From contig NZ_CAJHBI010000005.1 of the NCBI RefSeq assembly GCF_904846605.1, positions 62,001 to 126,000 on the forward strand: a stretch of DNA of 64,000 nt, in the 5' to 3' direction. Positions 17,847-28,070 of this stretch are shown here, in pieces (position 1 is the first letter of the stretch; every line of letters begins with the position of its first letter). Origin of the DNA: Psychrobacter sp. 72-O-c. Lineage in GTDB: Bacteria; Pseudomonadota; Gammaproteobacteria; Pseudomonadales; Moraxellaceae. Both the position numbers and the translations under genes were made by a program. The notes beneath the pieces were generated by a model. The model made no database searches. It was not told where the DNA came from and saw only the letters and a list, made by a program, of their open reading frames with translations.

Positions 17847-19094
17847 TTACCGCGAACCAAATCCTGTCAGCGTGGTATGAATGGTTCTAAAGAAAATCAG
17901 TAAGTCCAAGGTAAATGAAATATGCTTGATATAATAAAAATCATATTCAATTTTTAATTGGGTTTCTTCTGCTCCGGTAGCATAACCTTGGTTGACCTGT
18001 GCCCAACCAGAGATGCCGGGCTTAACAATATGACGATAATTAAAAAAAGGCACTTGTTTTTCAAGTTTGACCGCAAAATCAATAAATTCAGCCCTAGGAC
18101 CTATTAAGCTCATTTCACCTTTAATAACGTTAATAAATTGAGGCAGCTCATCAACTCTAGTCTTACGAATAAACTTGCCCACCTTAGTGATTCGATCATC
18201 ACTATCGACCGTTAAGATTTCTTTCGCATTTTCGCGCATACTACGGAATTTATAAACTTTGATGGTTTTCCCACGATAGCCCACTCGTGATTGAACATAA
18301 AAAACCTTACCCCCATCTTCACGCTTAATCGCTATAGCAGTCAATAGACAGATTATAAGGGTAAATGGCAGTAATATCAGGATGAGTAAGCAGTCAAAGT
18401 AATGCTTGATTAACATATAATTGTCAGAAGGTAGTAGAGAGCCTAAGTCATTCTCATACATATGATTGATTCGAACTCTACCGGTTAAGGACTCACGAAT
18501 GTTACGATGATGATACACAGGAATGCCTTGTAAGGTCTTATTCGCAATAAATTCCAGCCAGTCATCAGTCAAATCATAACTATGAAGGTCTGTTACAATA
18601 CCATTAACATCTTGCTCTAGATTAATCGTATCTAATTTCAACCAATTAGCTGATGGTACTTGTTCTGGCATATCTATTGCTCTACCTACTGGAATATAGG
18701 CGAGCATTTGAACTTCATAATGACGATTGATTATATTAATGATAAAAAGGTAGCTTAATAAGAAAAATCCACTTAAGCAATAATATATTAAAGAAAAAGG
18801 CAAAGGAATTATTTCAGCTAGAGTAAAAATTACAGTAAACCAAAAAAGAAATACAGGTATTATGTATGAAGTGGAAGTAATACCTGGGAACCGACGTATT
18901 AAGTTCAGGGTGAATAAAGTCGATAAAGCGAGCATGCCACTTATAAAAATATTAAAAGTGTTGGCTTTGTTAAACCCTTGAGTCAGGTAGTTCCAATCAA
19001 AAAATAAGTAAGGAATCCAAGTACATACTAATAACCCTACGAATAGCTGAACAGGCAAGAAGCGCAAATACTGTAGCGTTTTTCTATTGAACAT
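17847..19094 (-). CDS. Initiating undecaprenyl-phosphate sugar-phosphate transferase
   Basis: A 415-aa protein. The N-terminal half has about four to five membrane segments, then a soluble linker. The C-terminal catalytic domain (about 225-415) begins with its own membrane helix and carries KVYKFRSMRENAKE, RKTRVDELPQFINVIKGEMS and LIGPRAEF, the classic signature of the WbaP/WcaJ/PglC superfamily, and ends GISGWAQVNQGYATG. It loads the first sugar-1-phosphate on undecaprenyl phosphate and so starts repeat-unit synthesis. Whether it uses Glc, Gal or an amino sugar is not decided by the sequence. No second such enzyme is seen for locus 2. Confidence 0.9.
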   Translation of the reverse strand: MFNRKTLQYLRFLPVQLFVGLLVCTWIPYLFFDWNYLTQGFNKANTFNIFISGMLALSTLFTLNLIRRFPGITSTSYIIPVFLFWFTVIFTLAEIIPLPFSLIYYCLSGFFLLSYLFIINIINRHYEVQMLAYIPVGRAIDMPEQVPSANWLKLDTINLEQDVNGIVTDLHSYDLTDDWLEFIANKTLQGIPVYHHRNIRESLTGRVRINHMYENDLGSLLPSDNYMLIKHYFDCLLILILLPFTLIICLLTAIAIKREDGGKVFYVQSRVGYRGKTIKVYKFRSMRENAKEILTVDSDDRITKVGKFIRKTRVDELPQFINVIKGEMSLIGPRAEFIDFAVKLEKQVPFFNYRHIVKPGISGWAQVNQGYATGAEETQLKIEYDFYYIKHISFTLDLLIFFRTIHTTLTGFGSR

Positions 19095-19244
19095 AATTAG
19101 AGTCTTTCATTCGTCGATACAAAGTACGTTTGTAAATTTAGCAATTATAACTTATCAAGAGTACGAAAAACTATACTATTGTAGTAGGTTAGCAATTTAG
19201 ATAAAGGAAGTGCTATATAAAAAAACTATAAAAGATGGCAATCA

Positions 19245-20357
19245 CTACTGCTGATAGATAGACAAATGCTGATCGACCACTTGTTCAATTGAGAACGCCC
19301 TTTCTGCCAGCTGACGCCCTGCCGTACCCATACGTACTCGAAGAGCAGTCTCTGTGACCAGCTTTTCGATAGCATCAGCCAACTCATTGGGGCTCTTGAC
19401 GGCTACTAACAAACCCGTTTCATTTGCTTCTATGGCATCACGGCAGCCGGGTACATCGGTTGTAACGACCGCTCGTCCGCAAGCAGCGGCTTCAATTAGG
19501 ACTTTAGGCAAACCTTCACGATAAGAAGGCAATACCACCAAATTAGAATCTCTAAAAACAGCCGCCATATCTTTTTGGTAGCCCATAACAGTTAAATTAG
19601 GAATAGACTGCCAGTACTCAGTATCTGTGTTTTTAGCACTAGTGAGGTTACCTGGGTCTAGATCCCCCACTATCTGATAACTTGCTACTATTTCCTTGTT
19701 ATTCAAAAGTTTAATAGCTTCGATATACTCAGTTAGGCCTTTATCAAACAATAAACGAGCAGCAAAAGTCACCACTGGTTTGGACGTTAAATTCTCAGGG
19801 AAAAAACTAAAAGCCGAAAGGTCTATACCGGAACCGCGAATTAAGACGGTTTGCTCTGGTTTGACCGCTTTAAGATCTATAAACATCTGCTTGTCATCAG
19901 GATTTTGAAAAATCACTGTGGTCTTTTTTGAGCGTAAAGCAAAGCGATATAACCACGTGCCAAGCTTACGCTTTAACTGTGCTTTAACGCCTTCAGCTAA
20001 GAATAAAGTCCCTAAACCTGACACAGCAGCAACGACTTTTTTCACAGGGGTAAATCGAGCAGCAATTCCACCGTATACAACGGGTTTAATAGTGACTAAA
20101 TGAAGAACATCAGGCTTAACCTGTGTTAGCAGTTTCCAAATGGCTAATACACTCATCGCCTCACTGAACAGACTACTACCACTGCGCGATAGTGGAATTT
20201 TATGATGAATAAAACCCATATCAGTAATTTCTGTGACTGCTTTACCGTCTCTAGTCGCTACCTGTACAGTATAACCTTGTTCTTTAGCAGCCAAAGCGAT
20301 AGGCAAACGATGAGATAAGAAAAACCAAGGCTCATTAACGATATATAATATTTTCAA
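19245..20357 (-). CDS. Glycosyltransferase family 4 (PglA-like)
   Basis: A 370-aa GT-B enzyme starting ILYIVNEPWFFLSHRLPIAL, the N-terminal pattern of the PglA/TuaC-like group. The donor half has TFAARLLFDKGLTEYIEA and the E-x7-E element in SYREGLPKVLIEAAACGR. It lies one base from the polymerase gene and upstream of the initiating transferase, so it may act early, on the first lipid-linked sugar, as PglA does. That role is inferred from similarity and position. Confidence 0.87.
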   Translation of the reverse strand: MKILYIVNEPWFFLSHRLPIALAAKEQGYTVQVATRDGKAVTEITDMGFIHHKIPLSRSGSSLFSEAMSVLAIWKLLTQVKPDVLHLVTIKPVVYGGIAARFTPVKKVVAAVSGLGTLFLAEGVKAQLKRKLGTWLYRFALRSKKTTVIFQNPDDKQMFIDLKAVKPEQTVLIRGSGIDLSAFSFFPENLTSKPVVTFAARLLFDKGLTEYIEAIKLLNNKEIVASYQIVGDLDPGNLTSAKNTDTEYWQSIPNLTVMGYQKDMAAVFRDSNLVVLPSYREGLPKVLIEAAACGRAVVTTDVPGCRDAIEANETGLLVAVKSPNELADAIEKLVTETALRVRMGTAGRQLAERAFSIEQVVDQHLSIYQQ

Positions 20358-20358
20358 T

Positions 20359-21555
20359 TTAGGTCCTACCCACTTTATCGTGTGTTACTGGCTGATTCGT
20401 CTGAGAAGGTCGTTTTTTTTTCGTATACAGCTTTTGAACATTACAATCAGCACAGACAAACAATACATAAATCACTACGAATGCATAACGATAACGGACA
20501 GCAGTACCATAATTGGCCACAACCAAGCCATAGACAGACATACCTAAAGCCATAAATAGCAACCAAAAAGCCAGCTTATCAGGCCGTTTTTGCCAAGCTT
20601 GTCGGGTTATTAAAAATAAAATAGCCAGTACAATTAGGTTTTCAAATGACTGCACAAACTGTAAAGCACTGCTTGCTTCCCACGGTAAAGGTTTAGATAA
20701 GAAGTACAGTGCTGATGTTAAACCTTGAAACACAAAGTCGCCCACGCCTGATATAACGCTAATATTTGCTGGATCACCACCATCCTCAACAAACATAGAC
20801 ACTCTAGCACTGTTGACTATGGGGATAGCAATAGGGGCAGAGAGAATTAAGGCAGCTAAGCCAATAGCACTAATAACCAAGGCCTTAGTTAGACCCATAC
20901 CTTTCCTAGCAACATCAAATATGAAATATAATAAAATAATCGGTCCCAAAATGAAGAAATTTTGAAATTTAATTAAATATACCGGAACGATACAAAGCAC
21001 ACTTTTAATAATTTTAGACTCACGCGCATAGACTATGGTCATAATCATAAAGAAAAATATCAAGGTTTCTCTTAAACTTAGCGCTGTATATAAAGCAGCA
21101 CTTGGAAATAATAAATAAAACCATATAGATACATTGGTAAATATTTTTTTCACATATAGAATAAGGAACAAAATTATATATAGAAAGGTGTTGTAAAACC
21201 CTAAACTTATGATAGAAACAGGCGTTGGGAATGGAATTAATGCAAGCAAAGCGCTAGCCTGCAAAACGTTTCCTGGATCAGTTAAAGCGTCAAGAAAACC
21301 TATTTCACCACTTCTAATGTAGTTAACTCCACGCCAGTATTTAAATTGGTCCGGCATATAAGAAGCACTAAATAAGACATCATTTAAAATAAACGGCAGA
21401 AAGCTATGTAGTACCAATATAACTTGATACTTACGAGGAACGTTAAATATATACCCAGCCGATAGTATCAACAATAAGCATATGAGTAGGCTCGGTAATT
21501 CAAACAATCTAATGCCTAAAAAACCATAGCTATAAATCCAACTCAAGTCTGACAT
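20359..21555 (-). CDS. Wzy-like O-unit/capsule polymerase (multi-pass membrane protein)
   Basis: A 398-aa protein, strongly hydrophobic with about 10-11 predicted membrane helices and a short basic C-terminal tail. It has no cofactor or transporter motif. A periplasmic-type loop with FSASYMPDQFKYWRG and a central TALSLRETLIFFFMIMTIVY segment resemble Wzy proteins in which an RE(T/A)L element is common. Wzy proteins are poorly conserved, so the call rests on topology, length and its place among transferase genes in locus 1. It is the only intact polymerase candidate in the window. Confidence 0.7.
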   Translation of the reverse strand: MSDLSWIYSYGFLGIRLFELPSLLICLLLILSAGYIFNVPRKYQVILVLHSFLPFILNDVLFSASYMPDQFKYWRGVNYIRSGEIGFLDALTDPGNVLQASALLALIPFPTPVSIISLGFYNTFLYIILFLILYVKKIFTNVSIWFYLLFPSAALYTALSLRETLIFFFMIMTIVYARESKIIKSVLCIVPVYLIKFQNFFILGPIILLYFIFDVARKGMGLTKALVISAIGLAALILSAPIAIPIVNSARVSMFVEDGGDPANISVISGVGDFVFQGLTSALYFLSKPLPWEASSALQFVQSFENLIVLAILFLITRQAWQKRPDKLAFWLLFMALGMSVYGLVVANYGTAVRYRYAFVVIYVLFVCADCNVQKLYTKKKRPSQTNQPVTHDKVGRT

Positions 21556-21690
21556 GCACTGTCTCTATAATTTGATACGATTTAAAAAATCTGAATTTAA
21601 GGCTTTTCTTTTTCGGTATTTCATCGATGATTTGCAAGTTAGTCTTTGGCTGCGACTCAAAGTGCTCTGCTAAAGTCGCTATACTATTAG

Positions 21691-22770
21691 CTAATTATAC
21701 AACTTAAGATAAGCTTCAACATTCGCACTTAATGAGTAATTGTCAATGATACGCTCACGTGCGGAGGCTCCAATACTAGAACGTTCGTCATCACTTAAGT
21801 CCAAAGCTTTATCAAGTGCTTGTGCCAACAGTATATTATTGTTGGGCTCAACAAGAAACCCTTCTGAGCCAACGACTTCACTGACACCGCCACAATCAGT
21901 TGCCACAACAACACGCTCACAAGCCATAGCCTCAGCTACAACAAGCCCAAACCCTTCCCAAGCTGATGACAAAACAAAAAGATCACTAGCTGACATTAAG
22001 TCTGGAATGTCTCGACGTATACCTAAAAACTCAACAAAACTAACAATTTCTAATTTTTTAGCCAACAACATGAGCTCTTCTCTGAGAGGACCATCACCAG
22101 TGATTAGAACCTGAAAGTCTTGTCGTTGTTCTTTTAAGAGAAAGATAGAGTTCAATAGGTTATGGTAGTCTTTTTGATAATTTAAACGACCTACAGCCAA
22201 AACTACTTTTTGATTAGTAATATGCAATTCAGTACGCTTTTTTTTGCGAGCTTCTCTATCAAAATAAAACTGGTTAATATCTATACCATTCACAACGCTT
22301 ATCATACGACCTGGTTTAACAGCCCCTTTTTCTACGAGAGTATCTACCGCTTCTTGACTAACATTGGTTGATATATTAGTTAATTTGTCAGTTGAACGAT
22401 AAGCTAACATTCTAAGCCGACCGCCTTCATTTGTATTGTGTGAAGAAGACACAATTTTAGGAACGTTTATAGTTAAGCGAAGTAATCTCGATATGATATT
22501 CGAGTGAAACATATGACTATGCACCACATCAGGTTTGAATTTGTTAACTACACCTCTTAACTTAATATAAGCTTTAAAAAAATCTTTAGGACTATTGATG
22601 CCAACTGATATTAATTCTATCTCAGGACTCTTTGGCGACACTATAACCTCACCAGTCAAATAAGCGATTTTCACTGTATGCTCTAAATTAACCAACTCAT
22701 CAGCTAGATTCGCCACAACATGTTCAGCACCACCCATACCTAGACCAGTAATCACTATTAATACTTTCAC
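21691..22770 (-). CDS. Glycosyltransferase family 4
   Basis: A 359-aa GT-B enzyme. The N-terminus LIVITGLGMGGAEHVVANLA has the glycine-rich GGAE loop, and VHSHMFHSNI follows. The donor domain shows VLAVGRLNYQKDYHNLL and the E-x7-E element in SAWEGFGLVVAEAMACE. It should add one sugar of the locus 1 repeat unit in the cytoplasm. A 135-bp gap separates it from the polymerase gene. Confidence 0.9.
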   Translation of the reverse strand: MKVLIVITGLGMGGAEHVVANLADELVNLEHTVKIAYLTGEVIVSPKSPEIELISVGINSPKDFFKAYIKLRGVVNKFKPDVVHSHMFHSNIISRLLRLTINVPKIVSSSHNTNEGGRLRMLAYRSTDKLTNISTNVSQEAVDTLVEKGAVKPGRMISVVNGIDINQFYFDREARKKKRTELHITNQKVVLAVGRLNYQKDYHNLLNSIFLLKEQRQDFQVLITGDGPLREELMLLAKKLEIVSFVEFLGIRRDIPDLMSASDLFVLSSAWEGFGLVVAEAMACERVVVATDCGGVSEVVGSEGFLVEPNNNILLAQALDKALDLSDDERSSIGASARERIIDNYSLSANVEAYLKLYN

Positions 22771-22791
22771 TTAGCTTACCTTTTAATTTTT

Positions 22792-23967
22792 TTAAAACTT
22801 ATCAATAGGAATATTTAAACTGGAAACAAAATTACTCCATGAATAGCGCTTGCTCAATATATTCTGATTTTTAGTGAAGTTAGAATGTGCTATTTTTTTG
22901 TTTTCGAAGGATTGTATAATCGTATTAGCTAATGCATCAGTAGACTGTTCTTCTACCAAGTAGATCCCTTCGCACTCCGAAAGCATTAGCTCTATATTTG
23001 TATTCACTCCGGATTTACGGCTAAATGAGATTATTTGCAATCCTGATACACAAGCTTCTAAGATGGTTTGACCGAATGACTCATATCGTGATGTCATTAA
23101 GAAAACATCAGCCATCTTGTAGAAATCTTCAGGACTAGTAGTTGAATTAAACAGCAAAACCCTATCTTTTAAGTTATTCTTATTAATTATATTTTGGTAT
23201 TTTTCTCGCTCAGGTCCTGAACCCACTAAAATAAGCAAATAGTCATCAGGTAACAATGTCATAGCTAATATAACTAGATCAAATTGTTTTACCTCACTAA
23301 AACGTCCAAGTGCTAATAGCACTTTTTTATTTTCAGAGACATCATAAAATTTCTTAAGTTTATTCCTTTCTTCCAAGTCAGGAATAGAAAATCGATTTAA
23401 GTTAATACCAGGATTGATTATTTCTGGTGATATGAGTCTCAAGCTTATCTGCCTGACTTGATTAAACATACTTTCAGAGAGCACATAGACATCTTTTGAA
23501 AGTATAAGTGCAAACCATTGTAGTAAGAATTTTATACTATCTCTGCTTAACTCTTTCAAAGAGGATTTTGATCTTGCTCCTTTTTTAGAGTAATAGCTTA
23601 CTTCAGGCGGAATGTATTTGATACTTTTCACACCAGTCATTGCAGCTACTATTACAAGGAAATAGTTTCTTGATATGATAAATGAATATTTATTCTCATT
23701 GGTTAATTTTTTAAGGACCTTTCTTGAGTTTAAAATATTCTTAAAGAAAGAAAACTTACCATATTCATAGTTATAGCGATATACTTCTGTTCTATCTTCT
23801 TTGTAGATAAACTCTAAGTTAGTATCATCCTCATTATTTTTATTACTGCAAAAAATATCAACTTTATAGCCATTACCAATCAGCACTTTAGATATTTCAG
23901 ATAATGAATTTTCAACACCACCTATATTAGGCTTATAAAGAACATTCATTAAGAGTATTTTTTTCAT
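22792..23967 (-). CDS. Glycosyltransferase family 4
   Basis: A 391-aa GT-B enzyme with the N-terminal LYKPNIGGVENSLSEISKVL loop and the C-terminal VLLALGRFSEVKQFDLVI and TSRYESFGQTILEACVSG blocks (E-x7-E). It is AT-rich and Lys/Asn/Ile-rich, unlike rmlA and rmlB in the same operon, suggesting separate acquisition of the transferase block. Its start overlaps the end of the upstream GT2 gene by 35 bp, so translation is probably coupled. Confidence 0.88.
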   Translation of the reverse strand: MKKILLMNVLYKPNIGGVENSLSEISKVLIGNGYKVDIFCSNKNNEDDTNLEFIYKEDRTEVYRYNYEYGKFSFFKNILNSRKVLKKLTNENKYSFIISRNYFLVIVAAMTGVKSIKYIPPEVSYYSKKGARSKSSLKELSRDSIKFLLQWFALILSKDVYVLSESMFNQVRQISLRLISPEIINPGINLNRFSIPDLEERNKLKKFYDVSENKKVLLALGRFSEVKQFDLVILAMTLLPDDYLLILVGSGPEREKYQNIINKNNLKDRVLLFNSTTSPEDFYKMADVFLMTSRYESFGQTILEACVSGLQIISFSRKSGVNTNIELMLSECEGIYLVEEQSTDALANTIIQSFENKKIAHSNFTKNQNILSKRYSWSNFVSSLNIPIDKF

Positions 23968-24850
23968 AAAAAAACCATCTTAAAACTTTTTGGTTATTTT
24001 TTTTAAGTGCTCTTTTATAAATATGTTTTGAGGAATATTTGATAAATACACTATAGCTTATGGAGGGATATCTTTTTTTTAACTTTTGAAAGTTATTTAA
24101 ATCTTTTGAGCGAGCATACTGATATAACATATTAGCAACCATCTCTTTAAAATAATTACGCTCATCAAAATCGCTAATTTTATCGAAGTTAATATGATAT
24201 ACATATGTGCTTTCTAAGTTTTTACTTAAATTAGTCCTATTTTCCGCTTCAACTCTATATATTGCAGTTATAACAGAGCTTTTTACAATACTATAATTAC
24301 GTGCTAATCTTACCCATAAATCTGTGTCTTCTCCACGATTCATAGACTCATCGAAAAATCCTACGTAATCAAAACAAACCTTATGGACTATAATTATATC
24401 AGTACATATTAAACTTTCTTTTAAAGCCTCTTTGAAATAATTTTCAATTTTAAATATACATTTTTCACGAAGATGGCTGTATACATTTCTTCCATCAGAG
24501 TATTTAAAGGAAGTTACGTATACCTTTTCATCTGGGAACGCATGCATCATTTTATTTATTTCTTCAAGATGATTTTTTTTCCATAAATCATCACCATCTA
24601 AAAAAGCAATCCATTCATTACGAGCTGTTTTTATACCGCAGTTACGTGCTGCCGACACACCTTGATTTGGCTGGCTAATCAAGCGAATCCTATCATCGCT
24701 TATACTTTCAACAATTTTGGAACTATTATCAGTAGAACCATCATTTATAACGACTATTTCAAAGTCTTGATACGTTTGATTAAGCACGGATTGTATTGTA
24801 TTTTTTATACTAAGTTCTTTGTTATATAAAGGAATGACTACAGAGAACAT
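23933..24850 (-). CDS. Glycosyltransferase family 2
   Basis: A 305-aa GT-A enzyme starting FSVVIPLYNKELSIKNTIQS, with IVVINDGSTDNSSK, the NQGVSAARNCG loop and the metal-binding LDGDD motif. The gene begins one base after the pyruvyl transferase stop and overlaps the next GT4 gene by 35 bp, the tight packing of a transferred block. Codon use is AT-rich. Sugar specificity is not visible. Confidence 0.88.
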   Translation of the reverse strand: MFSVVIPLYNKELSIKNTIQSVLNQTYQDFEIVVINDGSTDNSSKIVESISDDRIRLISQPNQGVSAARNCGIKTARNEWIAFLDGDDLWKKNHLEEINKMMHAFPDEKVYVTSFKYSDGRNVYSHLREKCIFKIENYFKEALKESLICTDIIIVHKVCFDYVGFFDESMNRGEDTDLWVRLARNYSIVKSSVITAIYRVEAENRTNLSKNLESTYVYHINFDKISDFDERNYFKEMVANMLYQYARSKDLNNFQKLKKRYPSISYSVFIKYSSKHIYKRALKKNNQKVLRWFFYEKNTLNECSL

Positions 24851-24851
24851 A

Positions 24852-25979
24852 TTAAATAATCACTCCTGTAAAATTCAACTCAGACTTCTTTTTCATTTCA
24901 CATATTTTTTTTGGATAAATGTAGTTACTCTGATCGTTTAATATATTTATAATAGTATTGGCTTTTTCTGTTGGGTTATATTCACTATCAAACAACCTCA
25001 AACTTTCATCATAATCAATATTATCCAGGAAGTCCCCACACTTTCTATGGTATTCATTTAACATAAAAGGAGTGTCTGAAAAACAAGCGAAAATAGCAGC
25101 ATGTAGACGTGTCGATATTATAAAATCGCATGATGATATTTCATTCCATGTTGCTCGCGTCTCTTTGTTGTAATTTATTATTTCATAGCTATTAGGTGAC
25201 ACTTTCCCTATCGTTTCTCGTGTCAATTGTAAATCACCTACTATTGGGTTACCATTTATAATAAAAAACTTAAAGTGTATATCTTCCTTTTTATTTAAAA
25301 TCTTCAAGAGGCTAATGATCTTAGCATTTCTCTTATACTCATTTTCAATTTTATTGTCATCAACGATACTTTCAAAAGGGCAAACACTTATGCCGACAAC
25401 TTTTTTATTATTTAATAAAAGCTCTTTTTTCTGCACTCCATAAATTTCTGGAAGTAACGCGGCTAAGTCAAAAGCATTCACTGGTTTGTAAGGTAAATCT
25501 AAACTTGTTAAAAAGTCAAAAGATGCTTGGTCTCTGACCGCTAAAAAATCTATATTTTTCAAATATTCGACCGTTGATTTTTCATCTTTTATAGTTTTAA
25601 ACGGACCTATGGAAACCCCAATACCACCAATCCTAATTTTCGAATTTTTTTTCTTACGTTCAATAGCAAGACGTTTAATATTATCAGCCTGTAGCTCTCT
25701 GCTCATTGTTGAACCACCAGCTGAAATCAAATAATCAGTTGATGAGAGTAGTAGCTTTTCTTGTAAACGATATGTTTTCGGAATACTGAGTGGGTAACCT
25801 CTTATATCTTTACACAATACAGGAAGACCCTTTTTTCTTGATAGAAATATACTATTACTTTTATGCCAGTATTTTTCGGCTCCCCAAGAAGCCACTTCCA
25901 AAAAAGCGTCATCACCTGTATTTTGTTGTCCATAATAACCTGTGAATAAAATTTCAGATTTTAAAATATTCTTATACAT
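24852..25979 (-). CDS. Polysaccharide pyruvyl transferase family protein
   Basis: A product of 375 aa if translation starts at the Met at 25979 (MYKNILKSEILFTGYYG). An upstream in-frame ATG at 26054 would add 25 hydrophobic residues that do not match the family start. Family marks are GYYGQQNTGDDAFLEVA, the central GGSTMSRELQ and IGGIGVSIGP, and the C-terminal STRLHAAIFACFSDTPF with conserved RLHA. It should add a pyruvate ketal or act as a related sugar-modifying enzyme. It is one of two such genes in locus 1. Confidence 0.82.
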   Translation of the reverse strand: MYKNILKSEILFTGYYGQQNTGDDAFLEVASWGAEKYWHKSNSIFLSRKKGLPVLCKDIRGYPLSIPKTYRLQEKLLLSSTDYLISAGGSTMSRELQADNIKRLAIERKKKNSKIRIGGIGVSIGPFKTIKDEKSTVEYLKNIDFLAVRDQASFDFLTSLDLPYKPVNAFDLAALLPEIYGVQKKELLLNNKKVVGISVCPFESIVDDNKIENEYKRNAKIISLLKILNKKEDIHFKFFIINGNPIVGDLQLTRETIGKVSPNSYEIINYNKETRATWNEISSCDFIISTRLHAAIFACFSDTPFMLNEYHRKCGDFLDNIDYDESLRLFDSEYNPTEKANTIINILNDQSNYIYPKKICEMKKKSELNFTGVII

Positions 25980-26162
25980 TATAAAACAAACCTTATTAGA
26001 AGCTGGTTGACCATATATGAGCCACACTATCCTTTCGAGCAGGAATAATAGCAATATTAATTAAAAAAATTTTGGTGCTTTTCTGAACATTTTAACAATC
26101 ATCTATTTACCCATTCGCTAAAATCTTAGTTTAGTAACTAATTTCAGACTTTGATATTTTAG

Positions 26163-26945
26163 TTACAACCTTCTTTCTTTCCAATGGCGTAAAAGATAAT
26201 GAACAGTCCTCGATTTTAGTGATAACGAGTAAGTAACTTGTTTGACCCTTGTAGCCAAAGTAACCTTTGAAGTCAAATAGCCTATATTCGATTCAAGATA
26301 ACCTGTTGTAACTATTTTAGGGTATAAAACGACTGTACTTTCATTCAGACCTTTTTCTTTAATACAAAATGTATCGGCTGTATTCTGAACTTTTTCTAGA
26401 TTGTCTTTAACGAGCTGTCTAGCACCAACAAAGTCAACGATATATGCGTAAGCGCCTGAGACATGTCCATCTACAGGATATTTGAAAAATAAAAAACCAA
26501 GACCAGAGCAATTTATATCAAGGCGCTTTTTAAGATTGCCCTTAGCTAAGTTATACCCTGGAAAAGCAACATGTAATGAATGTTTCTGCATAAGCTTAAT
26601 TGTATTTGTTATTTTCTTTTTAAAATTGCTAGTAAGTACCACATCATCTTCAAGAATCAACGTATAGCCAGTCTCAAAATTAGAGGCAATCAACTGAGCT
26701 CTTCTGTGGCTATCGGCGCACGCGAGTGCGTTTTTATTTATTGAATGGTGTAAGTTATTATAATAAACATATTTAACTCTATCTCCTATGTTATTTTCTA
26801 TCCATTCATCAGTTAATGATGGTCCTTCTGTTGCCTCTAAAAATTCATAAGGAATACCCAAACCATCTAATTGCTTTGATATTCTAGCTCTACGTTCTGA
26901 AGATGCTTTAAGATTAATAACTAATATATTTAAACTTAGGTTCAT
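26163..26945 (-). CDS. Glycosyltransferase family 25
   Basis: About 260 aa from the Met at 26945 (MNLSLNILVINLKASSERR), a typical GT25 beginning; a longer start at 26984 is possible but adds an atypical tail. Conserved blocks are NKNALACADSHRRAQ, equivalent to the G-x-C-SH block of GT25, and the acidic LILEDDVVLTSNF. It lies between the two pyruvyl transferase genes of locus 1. It should transfer a hexose to the growing oligosaccharide; the sugar is unknown. Confidence 0.83.
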   Translation of the reverse strand: MNLSLNILVINLKASSERRARISKQLDGLGIPYEFLEATEGPSLTDEWIENNIGDRVKYVYYNNLHHSINKNALACADSHRRAQLIASNFETGYTLILEDDVVLTSNFKKKITNTIKLMQKHSLHVAFPGYNLAKGNLKKRLDINCSGLGFLFFKYPVDGHVSGAYAYIVDFVGARQLVKDNLEKVQNTADTFCIKEKGLNESTVVLYPKIVTTGYLESNIGYLTSKVTLATRVKQVTYSLSLKSRTVHYLLRHWKERRL

Positions 26946-27044
26946 TTTTATGCTCAATCTAGTACAACGATAAAAAACTATCAATTTTAAAGGATTTTGA
27001 AAATTAGCATTGAACTATTGGAAAAATAGCGTTCAATATACTGT

Positions 27045-28070
27045 TCACTTATTAATACTGGAACAAACTGAGGCCGATGTTTCCCTATCTAGGTATGCTT
27101 TTAGAGACTCTAATATTAATTCTTCATTGTATAACTTATCTGGTAAGGTGGCATTTTTAGCTATAGTTTTATAGTCAAGACTTTTAACATCTTCCAATCT
27201 AGCTCTAACATGTGACACTTGTGATTCATCTAGAGTAGAGAAGAAGTCCTTAAATTTAAAGTCATCACCTGCCAAGTTATTATCGAAAATCTCTAACCAT
27301 ACCCATGGGATGTTGTAAGCCTGTGCAATTATAAGACCATGTAATGATGTAGAAATACAGACAGATGATGAGCTAATTGAACCTACGACTGTTTCCATAT
27401 CTTTTTGTACATCTATAATTTTTAAATTATTTTTATCAGTAATATTTTTTAAAAAATGTGATTTATGTGAGTAATGAGGACAAATACCAATCTCTTTTGA
27501 ACCACTTACTGAAGGTTTATAAAAGAATGGTAGTATTAGAGCAGGATCGCCATAAACACTCGGATCAGGAACATTTATACCAGCTTCTAATAAAAGGTTA
27601 GCAGTCTTCCGGCCTCTGACTGATAAAATCTCTGGGTTGTATTCTTTAAGTTCTTTCATCTTTTCATTTGTAGGCTTATACATCAGTCCACTGCCCCATA
27701 CGACCATATCTTTTCTATTGATCATTTGCATTATGCTGCCAACAGCCATAATTCCAGGATATCGTGAATCATTAATATTTAACACTGGCTTACCAGTTAT
27801 CTTGGAAACCAAATACGGGCCAACAACATCACCAAAATTAGGCGTGTCATCAAAATAATACATTGGTACCAACCCTTGTATATTTTTATTCTTATGATCA
27901 ATGCGCGCTATACCATTGTTGAAATATAGGCTTACCGATTTGTATTTTTTTGAATCGTTTATATAACTTAAAAATGCATTACGTACTTTTTTTGGAATCA
28001 GTGATTTTATTATCGGTCTGACCAGTTTGTTACGGTATAAAGTATTCACCAAAAGACTTATATCTTTCAT
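27045..28070 (-). CDS. Polysaccharide pyruvyl transferase family protein
   Basis: A 341-aa member of the pyruvyl transferase superfamily in its GumL/ExoV-like form. PMYYFDDTPNFGDVVGPYLV near residue 70 replaces the GNxGD start; then VWGSGLMYKPTNEK, LSVRGRKTANLL, DPSVYGDPALILPFFY and the C-terminal CISTSLHGLIIAQAYNIPW follow. It probably pyruvylates a different sugar or position from the enzyme at 24852-25979. It is followed downstream by the GT25 gene and preceded by a 450-bp gap that holds a transposase remnant. Confidence 0.82.
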   Translation of the reverse strand: MKDISLLVNTLYRNKLVRPIIKSLIPKKVRNAFLSYINDSKKYKSVSLYFNNGIARIDHKNKNIQGLVPMYYFDDTPNFGDVVGPYLVSKITGKPVLNINDSRYPGIMAVGSIMQMINRKDMVVWGSGLMYKPTNEKMKELKEYNPEILSVRGRKTANLLLEAGINVPDPSVYGDPALILPFFYKPSVSGSKEIGICPHYSHKSHFLKNITDKNNLKIIDVQKDMETVVGSISSSSVCISTSLHGLIIAQAYNIPWVWLEIFDNNLAGDDFKFKDFFSTLDESQVSHVRARLEDVKSLDYKTIAKNATLPDKLYNEELILESLKAYLDRETSASVCSSINK

